64,000 nucleotides of DNA from Chersky-840 sp963810195 (GCA_963810195.1 CAWEMO010000001.1:248001-312000); one strand, 5' to 3'; numbered from the stretch's first letter, positions 7,925-17,008 are shown. The notes: generated from the sequence alone by a model not told the origin. Translations and numbers: made by a program.

Positions 7925-8686
7925 ATGGACCTGAACGGCATCTCTGCAGTCATCACCGGTGGCGCGTCCGGCCTGGGCGAGGGCACGGCGCGCAAGCTCA
8001 CCTCCCTCGGCGTGCGGTGCACGATCTTCGACCGCAACGAGGACGGCGCCAAGAAGGTGGCCGGGGAGATCGGTGCCAACTATGTCGCCGGCGACGTGAC
8101 CGATCCTGAGGACTGCCAGCGCGCTGTCGACCAGGCGGCGGAGGGGGGCAACCTGCGCATCGCGGTGAACTGCGCCGGCACGGGCTGGGTCGGTCGGGTC
8201 ATCAACCGCGACAACTCTCCCCATGACCTGAGCGCCTTCAAGTTCATCCAGGACCTCAACGTCGTGGGCACGTTCAACGTCATGACCCGTGCCGCCTCTG
8301 CCATGGCGGTGACCGCGCCCCTCGCCGACGGCGAGCGCGGAGTGATCGTCAACACCGCGTCGGTGGCCGCCTTCGACGGGCAGATCGGACAGTTGGCGTA
8401 CTCGGCCTCGAAGGGCGCGGTGGTGGGGATGACGCTTCCCGCGGCCCGCGACCTGGCCCCGGTGGGGATCAGGGTCGTCACCATCGCCCCGGGCCTGTTC
8501 GACACCCCGCTGCTGGGCATGCTTCCCGAGGAGCAGCGCAACGCGCTGGGCCAGTCGGTGCTGTTCCCCAAGAAGTTGGGCCAGCCCATCCAGTACGGGG
8601 AGCTGGTCGCCCACATCGCGCAGAACAGCTACCTCAACGGGGAAGTGATCCGCCTCGACGGCGGCATCCGCATGCCCCCCAAGTGA
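7925..8686 (+). CDS. SDR-family 3-hydroxyacyl-CoA dehydrogenase (type II-like)
   Basis: This 253-residue short-chain dehydrogenase has the full classical signature. It has the NAD-binding 'TGGASGLGEGTARKL', 'VNCAGTGWVGR', the catalytic Ser in 'IVNTASVAAFDGQIGQ', Tyr-x-x-x-Lys in 'YSASKGAVVGMT', and 'PGLFDTPLL'. The 'SVLFPKKLGQP' segment and overall layout match the HSD17B10/3-hydroxyacyl-CoA dehydrogenase subgroup, which oxidises 3-hydroxyacyl-CoA in beta-oxidation or branched-chain degradation. The exact substrate is inferred. No beta-oxidation partners are adjacent. An aldo/keto reductase follows after 45 bp. Confidence 0.85.
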   Translation: MDLNGISAVITGGASGLGEGTARKLTSLGVRCTIFDRNEDGAKKVAGEIGANYVAGDVTDPEDCQRAVDQAAEGGNLRIAVNCAGTGWVGRVINRDNSPHDLSAFKFIQDLNVVGTFNVMTRAASAMAVTAPLADGERGVIVNTASVAAFDGQIGQLAYSASKGAVVGMTLPAARDLAPVGIRVVTIAPGLFDTPLLGMLPEEQRNALGQSVLFPKKLGQPIQYGELVAHIAQNSYLNGEVIRLDGGIRMPPK

Positions 8687-8731
8687 GTACGCCCCTCAGA
8701 TGAGCACGCCCCCGAGCACCGGTCCACGCCC

Positions 8732-9742
8732 GTGAAGTACGTCGACGTCGCCGGGGCCAGGATGTCGGCCATCGGACTGGGGACGTGGCAGTTCGGCTCG
8801 ACGGAGTGGGGGTACGGGGCCGAGTACTCCGAGCACGAGGCGGCTGCCATCGTGCACCGGGCGCTGGATGTCGGCATCACGCTCTTCGACACCGCCGAGA
8901 TCTACGGTTTCGGCCGCTCCGAGCGGATTCTGGGCAAGGCGCTCGAGGGCCGGCGCGACGAGGCGTTCGTGGCCTCCAAGATCTTCCCGGTGCTGCCGGT
9001 CGGGCCGGTGGTGCTCCAACGTGCCCGTGCGAGCGTGCGCCGGCTGGGGATCGACGCCCTCGACCTGTACCAGCTCCACCAGCCCAATCCCGTGGTGCCG
9101 CTGTCCTCGACGATGCCCGCCTTCGCGCAGCTGCTCGACGAAGGGATCGTGCGCCACGTGGGGGTCTCGAATTACTCGCTGGCGCGCTGGGAGGCGGCGG
9201 AAGGCGCGTTGGGGCGGCCGGTGTTGTCGAACCAGGTCCGTTACAACCTGGTGGACCGTCGCCCCGAGAAGGACCTGCTGCCGTGGGCACAGGCCCATGA
9301 CCGGTTGATCATCGCCTACAGCCCGTTGGCGCAGGGGCTCCTGTCGGGACGCTACGACGCCGAGCACCGCCCGAGCGGCATCGTGCGCACGGCGTCGCCC
9401 GCGTTCCATCCCGAGAACCTGCGGCGCGCCGCTCCCATGCTGGACGTGCTGCGCCAGGTGGCCGAGGCGCATCACGTCACGCCATCCCAGGTGGCGCTGG
9501 CGTGGTTGATCCGCCGGCCGAACGTGGTCGTGATCCCGGGGGCGAGCTCGGCCGCGCAGGTCGAGGTGAACGCAGCCGCGGCCGACATCGAGCTCACCGA
9601 CGAAGAAGATCGTGCGTTGGTGGCGGCGTCGGACGCGTTCCATCCGGTGGGAGCGGGGCAGCTCTGGCCCGACCTGATCCGGGAGCGGCTCTCGGGGTTC
9701 CTCGGTCGCGTGACGGGTGGCTCCGGCCCCACAGCTCCGTAG
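8732..9742 (+). CDS. Aldo/keto reductase
   Basis: A 336-residue (beta/alpha)8-barrel oxidoreductase. The AKR catalytic tetrad is visible: Asp and Tyr in 'LFDTAEIYGFGRSE', Lys in 'FVASKIFPVLP', and His in 'DLYQLHQPNPVVP'. NADPH-binding loops are 'SNYSLARWEAAE' and 'IPGASSAAQVEVNAAA'. It reduces aldehydes or ketones with NADPH, and the natural substrate is not predictable. The start is the GTG at 8732, which places the barrel at the N-terminus. It is probably co-transcribed with the SDR upstream and the DUF2203 gene downstream (17 bp gap). Confidence 0.9.
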   Translation: MKYVDVAGARMSAIGLGTWQFGSTEWGYGAEYSEHEAAAIVHRALDVGITLFDTAEIYGFGRSERILGKALEGRRDEAFVASKIFPVLPVGPVVLQRARASVRRLGIDALDLYQLHQPNPVVPLSSTMPAFAQLLDEGIVRHVGVSNYSLARWEAAEGALGRPVLSNQVRYNLVDRRPEKDLLPWAQAHDRLIIAYSPLAQGLLSGRYDAEHRPSGIVRTASPAFHPENLRRAAPMLDVLRQVAEAHHVTPSQVALAWLIRRPNVVVIPGASSAAQVEVNAAAADIELTDEEDRALVAASDAFHPVGAGQLWPDLIRERLSGFLGRVTGGSGPTAP

Positions 9743-9759
9743 GCCGTCGGGGCCGACCG

Positions 9760-10218
9760 GTGCGGTACTGGACGGTGGACGAGGCCCGGGCCTACCTCCC
9801 GCGGCTCCGCCTCCTCCTGGGCGTGATCCGGCGGGCGTCGCACCTGGCCGTGTCGGCACGGGGTAACGGGCACGCCACCCTTCCGGGCGCACCGCGCCCG
9901 GCGGGACCGACCCGGAGCACCGTCGCTCCCGCGCCCGCCGCGCCGCCCGACCCATCCGACGCGCCCGATCCCGCCATCCCTCCGGAGGCGCCGGAGCCGG
10001 CGGTGTCCTTCGACGTCAAAGAGGCGCTCGAGGAGCTCGAGGAGCAAGGCATCGTCCTGCGCGACGTCGATCGCGGGCTGATCGACTTCCCCGCATTGCA
10101 CGCGGGGCGCGAGGTGCTGCTGTGTTGGCAGCTCGGTGAGGACGATCTGGAGTGGTGGCACTTTCCCGAGGACGGCTTCGCCGGCCGCCGACCCCTGCCG
10201 CTGCCTCCCGATCCCTGA
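9760..10218 (+). CDS. DUF2203 family protein with Pro/Ala-rich insert
   Basis: A 152-residue protein in two conserved blocks. The first is 'RYWTVDEARAYLPRLRLLLG' at the N-terminus. The second is 'LEELEEQGIVLRDVDRGLID', then 'FPALHAGREVLLCWQLGE' and 'EWWHFPEDGFAGRRPL'. These are the typical DUF2203 blocks, but here a Pro/Ala-rich low-complexity linker of about 45 residues separates them. DUF2203 has no established function. I chose GTG 9760 because homology begins there. It sits directly behind the aldo/keto reductase. Confidence 0.8.
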   Translation: MRYWTVDEARAYLPRLRLLLGVIRRASHLAVSARGNGHATLPGAPRPAGPTRSTVAPAPAAPPDPSDAPDPAIPPEAPEPAVSFDVKEALEELEEQGIVLRDVDRGLIDFPALHAGREVLLCWQLGEDDLEWWHFPEDGFAGRRPLPLPPDP

Positions 10219-10359
10219 CGACCCGGCCGCGCCCCGCTTCGGTCCCGCCACGCCCTCCGGTCCAGCTCCGGGTGTCGGTGCTTCGCCCTAGGCTGGATCG
10301 AGGAAGCCCTTCCTCCCACGACCTTTCCCCCCGACCATCCCCCGGACGACAACCGGGAC

Positions 10360-10369
10360 GGAGGTGATC
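10360..10369 (+). promoter_or_regulatory. Near-perfect ribosome binding site for lpd
   Basis: GGAGGTGATC is complementary to the 16S 3' end and lies 3 nt before the ATG at 10373. It fixes that start over an in-frame GTG at 10364. A TAGGCT hexamer at 10289-10294 may be the -10 of a leadered transcript. Confidence 0.75.
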
Positions 10370-10372
10370 ACG

Positions 10373-11797
10373 ATGCCTGAAGTCACCGAATTCGATGTCG
10401 TCGTGATCGGAGGCGGGCCCGGGGGCTATGCCACCGCCCTGTACGGGGCGTCCGCCGGCCTCAGCGTGGCCGTCGTCGAGCGCGACAAGGTGGGTGGGAC
10501 GTGTCTGCACCGGGGGTGTATCCCGGCCAAGGAGTTCCTCGAAACCGCCACCGTGGTGCGCACTGTGGCGGGGGCCAAGGAGTTCGGGGTGCAGGCCGGC
10601 CAACCCGTCGTGGACTTCGCCGTCAGCCAGGGCCGCAAGCAGAAGGTCGTCGACCAGCTGTTCAAGGGTCTCGCCGGGCTCATGAAGGGACGCGGGATCG
10701 TCACGTTCGACGGCACGGGGACGCTGCTCCCCGGTCACCGCGTCCGCGTCGAGCCCAACCCGAGCCCGGACGGCGCCGGGGGCGCGTTCGAGATCACCGG
10801 TCGCAACGTCGTGCTGGCCACCGGGTCTGTCCCGCGCACCATCCCCGGTTTCGAGGTCGACGGTCGGTTGGTGCTCACCTCCGACGAGGTCCTGGCGCTC
10901 GAGGCCCTGCCGGCATCGGTAGCGGTGATCGGGGGCGGCGCCATCGGCTGTGAGTTCGCCTCGATGTTCTCGGACCTCGGCTGCCAGGTGACGGTGCTCG
11001 AGGCCCTGCCCTCGTTGCTGACCGGGTGCGACAAGGACGTCGTGGCGGTCGTGGCGCGCTCGTTCCGCAAGCGTGGCATCACGGTGCACACCGGTGTGAA
11101 GGTGACCGGCCACTCGCCCAACGGCACCGGGACGACGGTGAGCTTCGGCGACGGGGAGACCGTGACGGTCGACGCCGTCGTGCTGTCGGTCGGCAGGCGC
11201 CCGCTCACCGAGGGCCTGCTCGCCGAAGGGACGGGAGTGACCGTCGATGCCCGAGGCTTCGTCACCGTCGACGAGTACCAGCGCACCACGGCCGAGGGGG
11301 TCTTCGCCGTCGGCGACGTGGTGGACACCCCCCAGCTGGCCCACGTGGGCTTCGAGGAGGGCATCCTCGCCATCAAGATGATGCTGGGCGAGGCCGCGTT
11401 GCCGGTCGACTACTCGCGGGTGCCGTGGGCCATCTACTGCCATCCCGAGGTGGCGTTCGCGGGCCTGACCGAAGCCCAGGCCGGGGAGGCCGGGATCGAC
11501 GTGGTCGTGAAGAAGGACCCCTTCGGCGGCAACAGCCGGGCTCGGATCGTGGGGGAGACCGACGGTCTCGTCAAGGTGGTCGCCGAGCGCCTCCCCGACG
11601 GGAGGGCGGGCCGGATCCTCGGGGTGCACATGGTCGGCCCGTGGGTCACCGAGCAGCTGGGGCAGGGGTACCTCGCCGTGAACTGGGAGGCCACGCCCGA
11701 AGAGGTGGGGCAGTTCATCCAGCCGCATCCCACCCTGTCCGAGGCGTTCGGTGAGACAGTGTTGGCCCTCACCGGAAGGGGGTTGCACGTTGGCTGA
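10373..11797 (+). CDS. lpdA: Dihydrolipoyl dehydrogenase (E3)
   Basis: A 474-residue flavoprotein that reoxidises dihydrolipoyl groups on E2 and passes electrons to NAD+. In order: FAD-binding 'VVVIGGGPGGYATALYGAS', the redox disulfide C-x4-C in 'GGTCLHRGCIPAKE', NAD-binding 'VAVIGGGAIGCEFASMFSDL', a second FAD contact in 'TTAEGVFAVGDVVDTPQLAH', and the dimer-interface active-site 'HPTLSEAFGE' near the C-terminus. All key residues are present. A strong Shine-Dalgarno precedes it. Its stop overlaps the start of E2 by 8 bp, so the pair is translationally coupled. Confidence 0.96.
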   Translation: MPEVTEFDVVVIGGGPGGYATALYGASAGLSVAVVERDKVGGTCLHRGCIPAKEFLETATVVRTVAGAKEFGVQAGQPVVDFAVSQGRKQKVVDQLFKGLAGLMKGRGIVTFDGTGTLLPGHRVRVEPNPSPDGAGGAFEITGRNVVLATGSVPRTIPGFEVDGRLVLTSDEVLALEALPASVAVIGGGAIGCEFASMFSDLGCQVTVLEALPSLLTGCDKDVVAVVARSFRKRGITVHTGVKVTGHSPNGTGTTVSFGDGETVTVDAVVLSVGRRPLTEGLLAEGTGVTVDARGFVTVDEYQRTTAEGVFAVGDVVDTPQLAHVGFEEGILAIKMMLGEAALPVDYSRVPWAIYCHPEVAFAGLTEAQAGEAGIDVVVKKDPFGGNSRARIVGETDGLVKVVAERLPDGRAGRILGVHMVGPWVTEQLGQGYLAVNWEATPEEVGQFIQPHPTLSEAFGETVLALTGRGLHVG

Positions 11798-13259
11798 GGT
11801 GACGATGCCCCAGCTCGGCGAGACCGTCACCGAGGGCACGGTCACGAAGTGGCTCAAGTCGGTAGGGGAGGCCGTCGCCCGGGACGAGCCGCTCTTCGAG
11901 GTCTCGACCGACAAGGTCGACTCCGAGGTGCCGTCACCCGCCGCGGGGACGTTGGCCGAGATCCGTGTCCAGGAGGGTGAGACCGTCGACGTGGGCACGG
12001 TGCTGGCCGTCGTGAGCGGAGATGGCGCGGCCGCCGCTCCCGTAGAGGACTCGGTCGGCGCCCCGGCTGCCCAGGCCGCACCCGCACCCGCACCCGCCCC
12101 CGCCGCGCCAAACGCAGCACCCCCACCCCCCGCACCTGCAGCGCCAGCCGCCGCCGCGCCACCGCCCGCCGCGCCACCGCCCGCCGCGCCACCGCCCGCC
12201 GCGCCACCGCCCGCCGCGCCGGCTGCGGCTGCACCTCCCGCGCCCGCATCTCCACCTGCCGCCGGCAGTGACGGTCACGGCAGGCGCGCCGCTGACCGGA
12301 TCCTTTCGCCGGTGGTGCGCCGCCTGCTCGATGACAACGCCATCGACCCGTCGGAGGTCACCGGGACCGGACTCGGTGGCCGGATCACGCGATCGGACGT
12401 CCTCGACTTCATCGACCGGCGCCGCAGTGGGGGTGCCCCGGCCTCCGCCCCGGCTTCGGCGCCCATCCCGTCCGCGGCACCTGCGTCGACACCGCCACCC
12501 GCTCCCGCCCGGGCGCCCGTCCCGGCGGCCGCCGTGCCCACGGCCGGAAGCGACGAGATCATCCCCTTCACCAACATCCGTCGCCGCACCGCAGAGCACA
12601 TGGTCCGCTCGAAGGCGACGAGCGCGCACACCCTCGTCGTGCTCGAGGCGGACTACGAGCAGGTGGAGCGGGTCCGGCGTTCGCACGGCGCGCAGTTCCG
12701 GGCCGAGGAGGGCTTCGCCCTCACCTACCTCCCCTTCGTCGCCCGGGCGACCGTCGAGGCGCTGCACGAATGGCCGCACCTCAACGCCTCGGTGGGCGAT
12801 GACTCGCTCATCGTGCACCACGAGTGCAATCTCGGGATCGCCGTGGACCTCGACCACAACGGGCTGATCGTCCCGGTCGTCCGGCGCGCCGAGGAGCTCA
12901 CCCTGCGGGGGATGGCGCGTCGGATCCGGGAGCTGGCCGACCGGGCCCGGACCAAGAAGCTCAGCGCCGACGACATCTCGGGCGGGACCTTCTCGATCAC
13001 CAACGCCGGGCCCTTCGGCACCTTCCTCACGGCGCCCATCATCAACCAGCCCCAGGTGGCGATCCTCTCCACCGATGGGGTGAAGCGGCGCCCGACCGTG
13101 GTCGTCCAGCCCGACGGCACCGAGGCCATCGCCATCCACTCCATGGGATTGCTCTGCCTGGCGTGGGACCACCGGGCCGTGGACGGGGCCTATGCGGCGG
13201 CATTCGTGGCGCGCATCACCGAGCTGCTCGCCACCCACGACTGGGCCACCGAGCTCTGA
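11790..13259 (+). CDS. 2-oxoacid dehydrogenase E2, dihydrolipoyl acyltransferase
   Basis: This 489-residue protein starts at TTG 11790, because the conserved 'EVTMPQLGETVTEGTVTKWL' begins there and a purine-rich RBS precedes it. There is one lipoyl domain (residues 1-75; lipoyl Lys in 'STDKVDSEVPS'). It is followed by a long Ala/Pro linker with a 15-bp tandem repeat, a peripheral subunit-binding domain ('LSPVVRRLLDDNAIDPSEVT'), a second linker, and the catalytic domain with H-x-x-x-D-G in 'AWDHRAVDGAYAAAF'. With AceE as the only E1 in the window it is probably the pyruvate dehydrogenase E2, though a role with 2-oxoglutarate cannot be excluded. Confidence 0.93.
   Translation: MAEVTMPQLGETVTEGTVTKWLKSVGEAVARDEPLFEVSTDKVDSEVPSPAAGTLAEIRVQEGETVDVGTVLAVVSGDGAAAAPVEDSVGAPAAQAAPAPAPAPAAPNAAPPPPAPAAPAAAAPPPAAPPPAAPPPAAPPPAAPAAAAPPAPASPPAAGSDGHGRRAADRILSPVVRRLLDDNAIDPSEVTGTGLGGRITRSDVLDFIDRRRSGGAPASAPASAPIPSAAPASTPPPAPARAPVPAAAVPTAGSDEIIPFTNIRRRTAEHMVRSKATSAHTLVVLEADYEQVERVRRSHGAQFRAEEGFALTYLPFVARATVEALHEWPHLNASVGDDSLIVHHECNLGIAVDLDHNGLIVPVVRRAEELTLRGMARRIRELADRARTKKLSADDISGGTFSITNAGPFGTFLTAPIINQPQVAILSTDGVKRRPTVVVQPDGTEAIAIHSMGLLCLAWDHRAVDGAYAAAFVARITELLATHDWATEL
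12156..12215 (+). repeat. 15-bp in-frame tandem repeat in the E2 linker
   Basis: Four exact copies of gcgccaccgcccgcc encode Ala/Pro-rich flexible linker between the lipoyl and subunit-binding domains. Confidence 0.85.
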
Positions 13260-13276
13260 GCCGGTAGGGGACGGGC

Positions 13277-15091
13277 GTGTTCCGGGTTCGCTGGCTCGGC
13301 CGGGTCCCCTACGCCGAGGCGCACGCGCTGCAGCGCGCCCTGCACGACCGGGGCGGTCACGACCACCTGCTGCTGCTCGAACACCCGCACGTGTTCACCC
13401 TCGGGGTGCACGCCGATCGGGCCCACGTCCTCGTCGACCCGGCTGCCGTCGGGGCCGAGCTCGTGGACAGCGATCGCGGCGGCGACGTCACGTACCACGG
13501 GCCGGGCCAGCTCGTCGCCTACCCGATCGTCAACGTCCCCACCGCGCCGCGTTCGGTCCCCTGTCACGTGCACGGCATCGAACAGGTCGTGATGGACACG
13601 CTCGCCGATCTCGGTGTGCGCGCCGGGCGGCTGGCCGGGTACCCGGGCGTGTGGGTCGAGTCCGAAGGCCCTACGCCCCGCAAGATCTGCGCCATCGGCG
13701 TGCGCGTCACGCGGGGGCGCTCGATGCATGGGCTGGCGTTGAACGTGGACCCGGACATGGCGTGGTTCGACCGCATCGTGCCGTGCGGGATCGGAGACAA
13801 GGCCGTGACGTCGCTCGCCGCCGAAGGGGTGGACGCGTCCGTGCGCGAGGTCGCCGACCTTCTCGTGGGCCACGCCGTGCGGCATTGGGCTCCGGACGCG
13901 CTCTTCGAGCGCCAGGACGTGGCGTGGCCCGAACGGCGCTCCGGGCTCAGTCTCACCGACGAACCGAACCATCGCACCGACGAACCGAACCATGGCGCCG
14001 ACGAACCGAACCATGGCGCCGACGAACCGAACCATGGCGCCGACGAACCGAACCATGGCGCCGACGAAACGACCCGCTCCGCGGACGCGCCGACGCGCCC
14101 CGGCACGTTGCCGGTCAGTGCGCCGCTGGCGGGTCGGGTTCCCGGTGACCGGCTCCGCATCAGGCTTCGCCAGGCGGGCGTCGATCCTGGTGAGGGTCTG
14201 CCCAACAGTGCCCGCAAGCCGTCGTGGCTGCGGGTCCCGGCCCGGATGGGCGACGAGTTCCTCGGCCTGCGGCGGACCGTGCGCGACCTCGGGCTGGTTA
14301 CGGTGTGCGAGGAGGCCGGCTGCCCCAACATCTTCGAGTGCTGGGCCGACGGCACCGCCACGTTCATGATCAACGGTGAGCGCTGCACGCGGTCGTGCGG
14401 GTTCTGCCTGGTCGACACCCGCCACCCCGTGGCCCCCGATCCCGACGAGCCGGACCGGGTCGCCGCCGCGGTGGAGCGACTCGGCCTCGCTTATGCGGTT
14501 GTCACGGCCGTGGCGCGCGACGACCTGCCCGACGGAGGGGCGTCGGGGTACGCGCAGACGATCCGCGCCATCCGGCGCCGGTGTCCAGTGGCGTCGGTGG
14601 AGGTGCTCGTCCCGGACTGCAAGGGCGATCCCCGCTCCCTGGACACGATCTTCGAGGCGCGGCCCGACGTCCTCAACCACAACCTCGAAACCGTGGCGCG
14701 CCTCCAGCGTGCCGTGCGGCCTTCGGCCGGCTACGCGCGCAGTCTCGCCGTCCTGGCCCGGGCCAAGAACGCCGGTCTCGTCACGAAGTCGGGGATGATC
14801 CTCGGCATGGGGGAGCGCCGCGGCGAGGTGACGGGAGCCCTGGCCGACCTCCGGGCCGTCGGCGTGGACATCGTCACGCTCGGCCAGTACCTGCGGCCCA
14901 CGGCCGCGCACCTCCCGGTGGCGAGGTGGTGGACACCCGAGGAGTTCGAGTCCCTGCGCGCCGAGGGTGAGGCCATGGGCTTCTCCCACGTTGAGTCGTC
15001 CCCCCTGACGCGCTCCAGCTATCACGCCCGGGGCGCCGCCGCAGCAGCCTCCGGGGCCGCCGCCGCAACCGACGCGCCGGCTCCGTGGTGA
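13277..15091 (+). CDS. lipBA: LipB-LipA fusion: octanoyltransferase plus lipoyl synthase
   Basis: One uninterrupted 604-residue frame encodes both lipoate biosynthesis enzymes. Residues 1-210 are LipB: 'DRGGDVTYHGPGQLVAYPIV', the catalytic Lys in 'PRKICAIGVRVTRG' and Cys in 'RIVPCGIGDKAVTSL'. Residues 228-270 are a linker of five DEPNH(GA/RT) heptads. LipA follows: 'CEEAGCPNIFECW' (auxiliary cluster), the radical-SAM C-x3-C-x2-C in 'GERCTRSCGFCLVDT', and the terminal 'TRSSYHA' Ser. All catalytic residues are intact. LipB moves octanoyl from ACP to E2, and LipA inserts sulfur. It follows E2 by 17 bp. The enzymes are normally separate genes; given the frameshifts elsewhere in this window, a lost stop codon must be excluded. 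Confidence 0.88.
   Translation: MFRVRWLGRVPYAEAHALQRALHDRGGHDHLLLLEHPHVFTLGVHADRAHVLVDPAAVGAELVDSDRGGDVTYHGPGQLVAYPIVNVPTAPRSVPCHVHGIEQVVMDTLADLGVRAGRLAGYPGVWVESEGPTPRKICAIGVRVTRGRSMHGLALNVDPDMAWFDRIVPCGIGDKAVTSLAAEGVDASVREVADLLVGHAVRHWAPDALFERQDVAWPERRSGLSLTDEPNHRTDEPNHGADEPNHGADEPNHGADEPNHGADETTRSADAPTRPGTLPVSAPLAGRVPGDRLRIRLRQAGVDPGEGLPNSARKPSWLRVPARMGDEFLGLRRTVRDLGLVTVCEEAGCPNIFECWADGTATFMINGERCTRSCGFCLVDTRHPVAPDPDEPDRVAAAVERLGLAYAVVTAVARDDLPDGGASGYAQTIRAIRRRCPVASVEVLVPDCKGDPRSLDTIFEARPDVLNHNLETVARLQRAVRPSAGYARSLAVLARAKNAGLVTKSGMILGMGERRGEVTGALADLRAVGVDIVTLGQYLRPTAAHLPVARWWTPEEFESLRAEGEAMGFSHVESSPLTRSSYHARGAAAAASGAAAATDAPAPW
13958..14062 (+). repeat. 21-bp minisatellite encoding DEPNH(G/R)(A/T) heptads
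   Basis: Five tandem 21-bp units of the form gacgaaccgaaccatggcgc plus c; the first is variant. A decayed sixth unit (DETTRSA) follows. They form the linker between LipB and LipA. Confidence 0.92.
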
Positions 15092-16230
15092 CCACCCCTG
15101 TCGTGGCCGACCAGCACGAGGCTCGCCGGGAGCGGCTTCGCCGGGTGCGGACGCGCATGGGCGAGCTCGGGGTCGACGCGCTGCTCTTGAGCCACGGTGC
15201 CGACCTACCGTGGCTCACGGGCTACCGGGCCATGCCCCTGGAGCGGCTCACCCTGCTCGTGTTGCCCCGAGACGGCGAAGCGGTGCTCGTCGTTCCTGCG
15301 CTCGAGGCGCCGCGCGTGCCCGACACCGGCGGCCTGGTCACGGTGCGCCCCTGGGCCGAGACCGAGGACCCCGTCGCCCTCGCCGCGGCGCTGCTCGGCT
15401 CCGCCCGCGCTGCGACCTACGGGATCTCGGACCGCGCCTGGGCACATTCGCTGCTCGGGCTGCAAGCGGCACTCCCCGATGCCCACTTCGAGACGGCCTC
15501 GCGTGTGACGTCCCCCCTGCGTGCCGTGAAGGACGACAGTGAGATCGCGGCGCTGCGCGCCGCAGCCCACGCCGCGGACAGTGTGGCGGCGGTGCTCCAG
15601 GAGGGCGAGATCCCGCTCGTCGGCCGGCGCGAGATCCAGGTGTCGGAGGCCATCGGCGCCGGCCTGCTGGCGGCGGGGCACCGCCGCGTCAATTTCGCCA
15701 TCGTGGGCAGCGGCCCCAACGGGGCGAGCCCGCACCACGAGGCCGGCGACCGCGTCATCGGCCCGGGTGACACCGTGGTGTGCGACTTCGGCGGCGAGTA
15801 CGCGCTGCACGATGACGTCGGCTACTGCTCCGACATCACCCGCACCGTGGCGGTGGGCGATCCCGGCGCCGAGGTGCTCGACTGCTACGCGGTGCTCCTC
15901 GCCGCGCAACAGGCCGCCGTGGACGCCGTCGCTCCCGGGGTCACCGCCGAGCACGTCGACGCGGCGGCACGCGACACGATCGCCGAGGCCGGCCTGGGCC
16001 AGTACTTCATCCATCGCACCGGGCACGGGATCGGGATCGAGGAGCACGAGGACCCCTATCTGGTGTCGGGAAACGACACCACCCTGGCTGTGGGACACGC
16101 CTTTTCGATCGAGCCCGGCATCTACCTGCCGGGCCGGTTCGGCATGCGCCTCGAGGACATCGTGGTGGTGGGCGAGGACGGGGCGATTCCTCTCAACACC
16201 GTCGACCACTCCCTCGTGATTCTGGGGTAG
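15088..16230 (+). CDS. M24 family Xaa-Pro aminopeptidase-like metallopeptidase
   Basis: A 380-residue creatinase/prolidase-fold peptidase. The N-terminal substrate domain ('LLSHGADLPWLTGYRAMPLE') is followed by the pita-bread domain. All five metal ligands are present: Asp in 'VCDFGGEYALHDDVGYC', Asp in 'SDITRTV', His in 'IHRTGHGIGIEEHED', Glu in 'FSIEPGIYLPGRFG' and Glu in 'MRLEDIVVV'. It should remove N-terminal residues next to proline, or cleave X-Pro dipeptides. The start GTG at 15088 overlaps the LipBA stop as GTGA, implying translational coupling to the lipoate genes; no metabolic link is obvious. Confidence 0.9.
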   Translation: MTTPVVADQHEARRERLRRVRTRMGELGVDALLLSHGADLPWLTGYRAMPLERLTLLVLPRDGEAVLVVPALEAPRVPDTGGLVTVRPWAETEDPVALAAALLGSARAATYGISDRAWAHSLLGLQAALPDAHFETASRVTSPLRAVKDDSEIAALRAAAHAADSVAAVLQEGEIPLVGRREIQVSEAIGAGLLAAGHRRVNFAIVGSGPNGASPHHEAGDRVIGPGDTVVCDFGGEYALHDDVGYCSDITRTVAVGDPGAEVLDCYAVLLAAQQAAVDAVAPGVTAEHVDAAARDTIAEAGLGQYFIHRTGHGIGIEEHEDPYLVSGNDTTLAVGHAFSIEPGIYLPGRFGMRLEDIVVVGEDGAIPLNTVDHSLVILG

Positions 16231-16261
16231 CGCCGATGAACGCCGGTGCGCTACCCGCGGT

Positions 16262-16271
16262 GGAGGTGATC
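16262..16271 (+). promoter_or_regulatory. Strong ribosome binding site
   Basis: GGAGGTGATC precedes the ATG at 16278 by 6 nt and fixes the SDR start. Confidence 0.7.
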
Positions 16272-16277
16272 TGAGCA

Positions 16278-17008
16278 ATGGATCTGGGGATCGAGGGCAA
16301 GGTGGCGCTGGTGACCGCGTCGTCGCGCGGCCTGGGCCGGGCGAGCGCCGAGGCGATCGCCGCGGAGGGGGCTCGACTCGTGCTGTGCGCACGGGACGAG
16401 GGCCCGCTGCGCGACACCGAGCAGGCCATCGCCGCGCAGGGCACGGAGGTCCTGGCCCTGACGGCGGACATGGCCGATCCGGCCACCCCGGAGCGTCTCG
16501 TGGCCGCGACCACCGAGCGCTTCGGCGCCCTCGACATCGTGGTGGCCAACTCCGGGGGGCCGCCGCCGGGCAAGGCGCTCGAGCTCGATGATGACGCCAT
16601 CCGGGCCGCGGTCGAAGGCAATCTGCTGTCGTCGGTGCGCCTGGTACGCAGCGCGCTGCCCTCCATGCGCGCGCGGGGTGGGGGCGATTGTGCTGCATCG
16701 CGTCGTACTCCGTCGTCCAACCCATCCCCGGCTTGGCCTTGTCCAACACGGCGCGCAGCGGCTTGCGGGCGTGGGCGAAGACGGCCGCCGCCGATCTCGC
16801 CGCCGACGGGACGGGTGTGACGCTCAACCTGGTGTGCCCCGGACCGCACGCCACCGAGCGCATGCGTGAGCTCGGTGGCGCCGGCGGCGCACCCATGGGT
16901 GACCCCGCCGACTTCGGGCGTGTGGTCGCCTTCGTGTGCTCCGCCCACGCCGGCTTCGTGAACGGGGCCACCGTCGTCGTCGACGGCGGCGCCACCCTGG
17001 CGCTGTGA
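16278..17008 (+). CDS. SDR-family oxidoreductase (frameshifted)
   Basis: An SDR of about 243 residues split over two frames. Frame 3 gives 'ALVTASSRGLGRASAEAIAA' (cofactor loop) and 'DIVVANSGGPPPGKALELDD', ending at 'PSMRARGGG'. Frame 2 then gives 'CIASYSVVQPIPGLALSNTA' (Ser and the Tyr-equivalent region), 'LNLVCPGPHATERMRELGG' and the terminal 'FVNGATVVVDGGATLAL'. The break lies at about 16681-16696 in a G5 run followed by gattgtgctgc. One lost base, or two gained bases, would join the frames. The active-site spacing YxxxK is replaced by 'LSNTARSGLRAWAKTAA', as in the 3-oxoacyl-ACP-reductase-like subgroup that keeps Lys; activity is uncertain. It is probably one gene with a sequence error. 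Confidence 0.7.
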
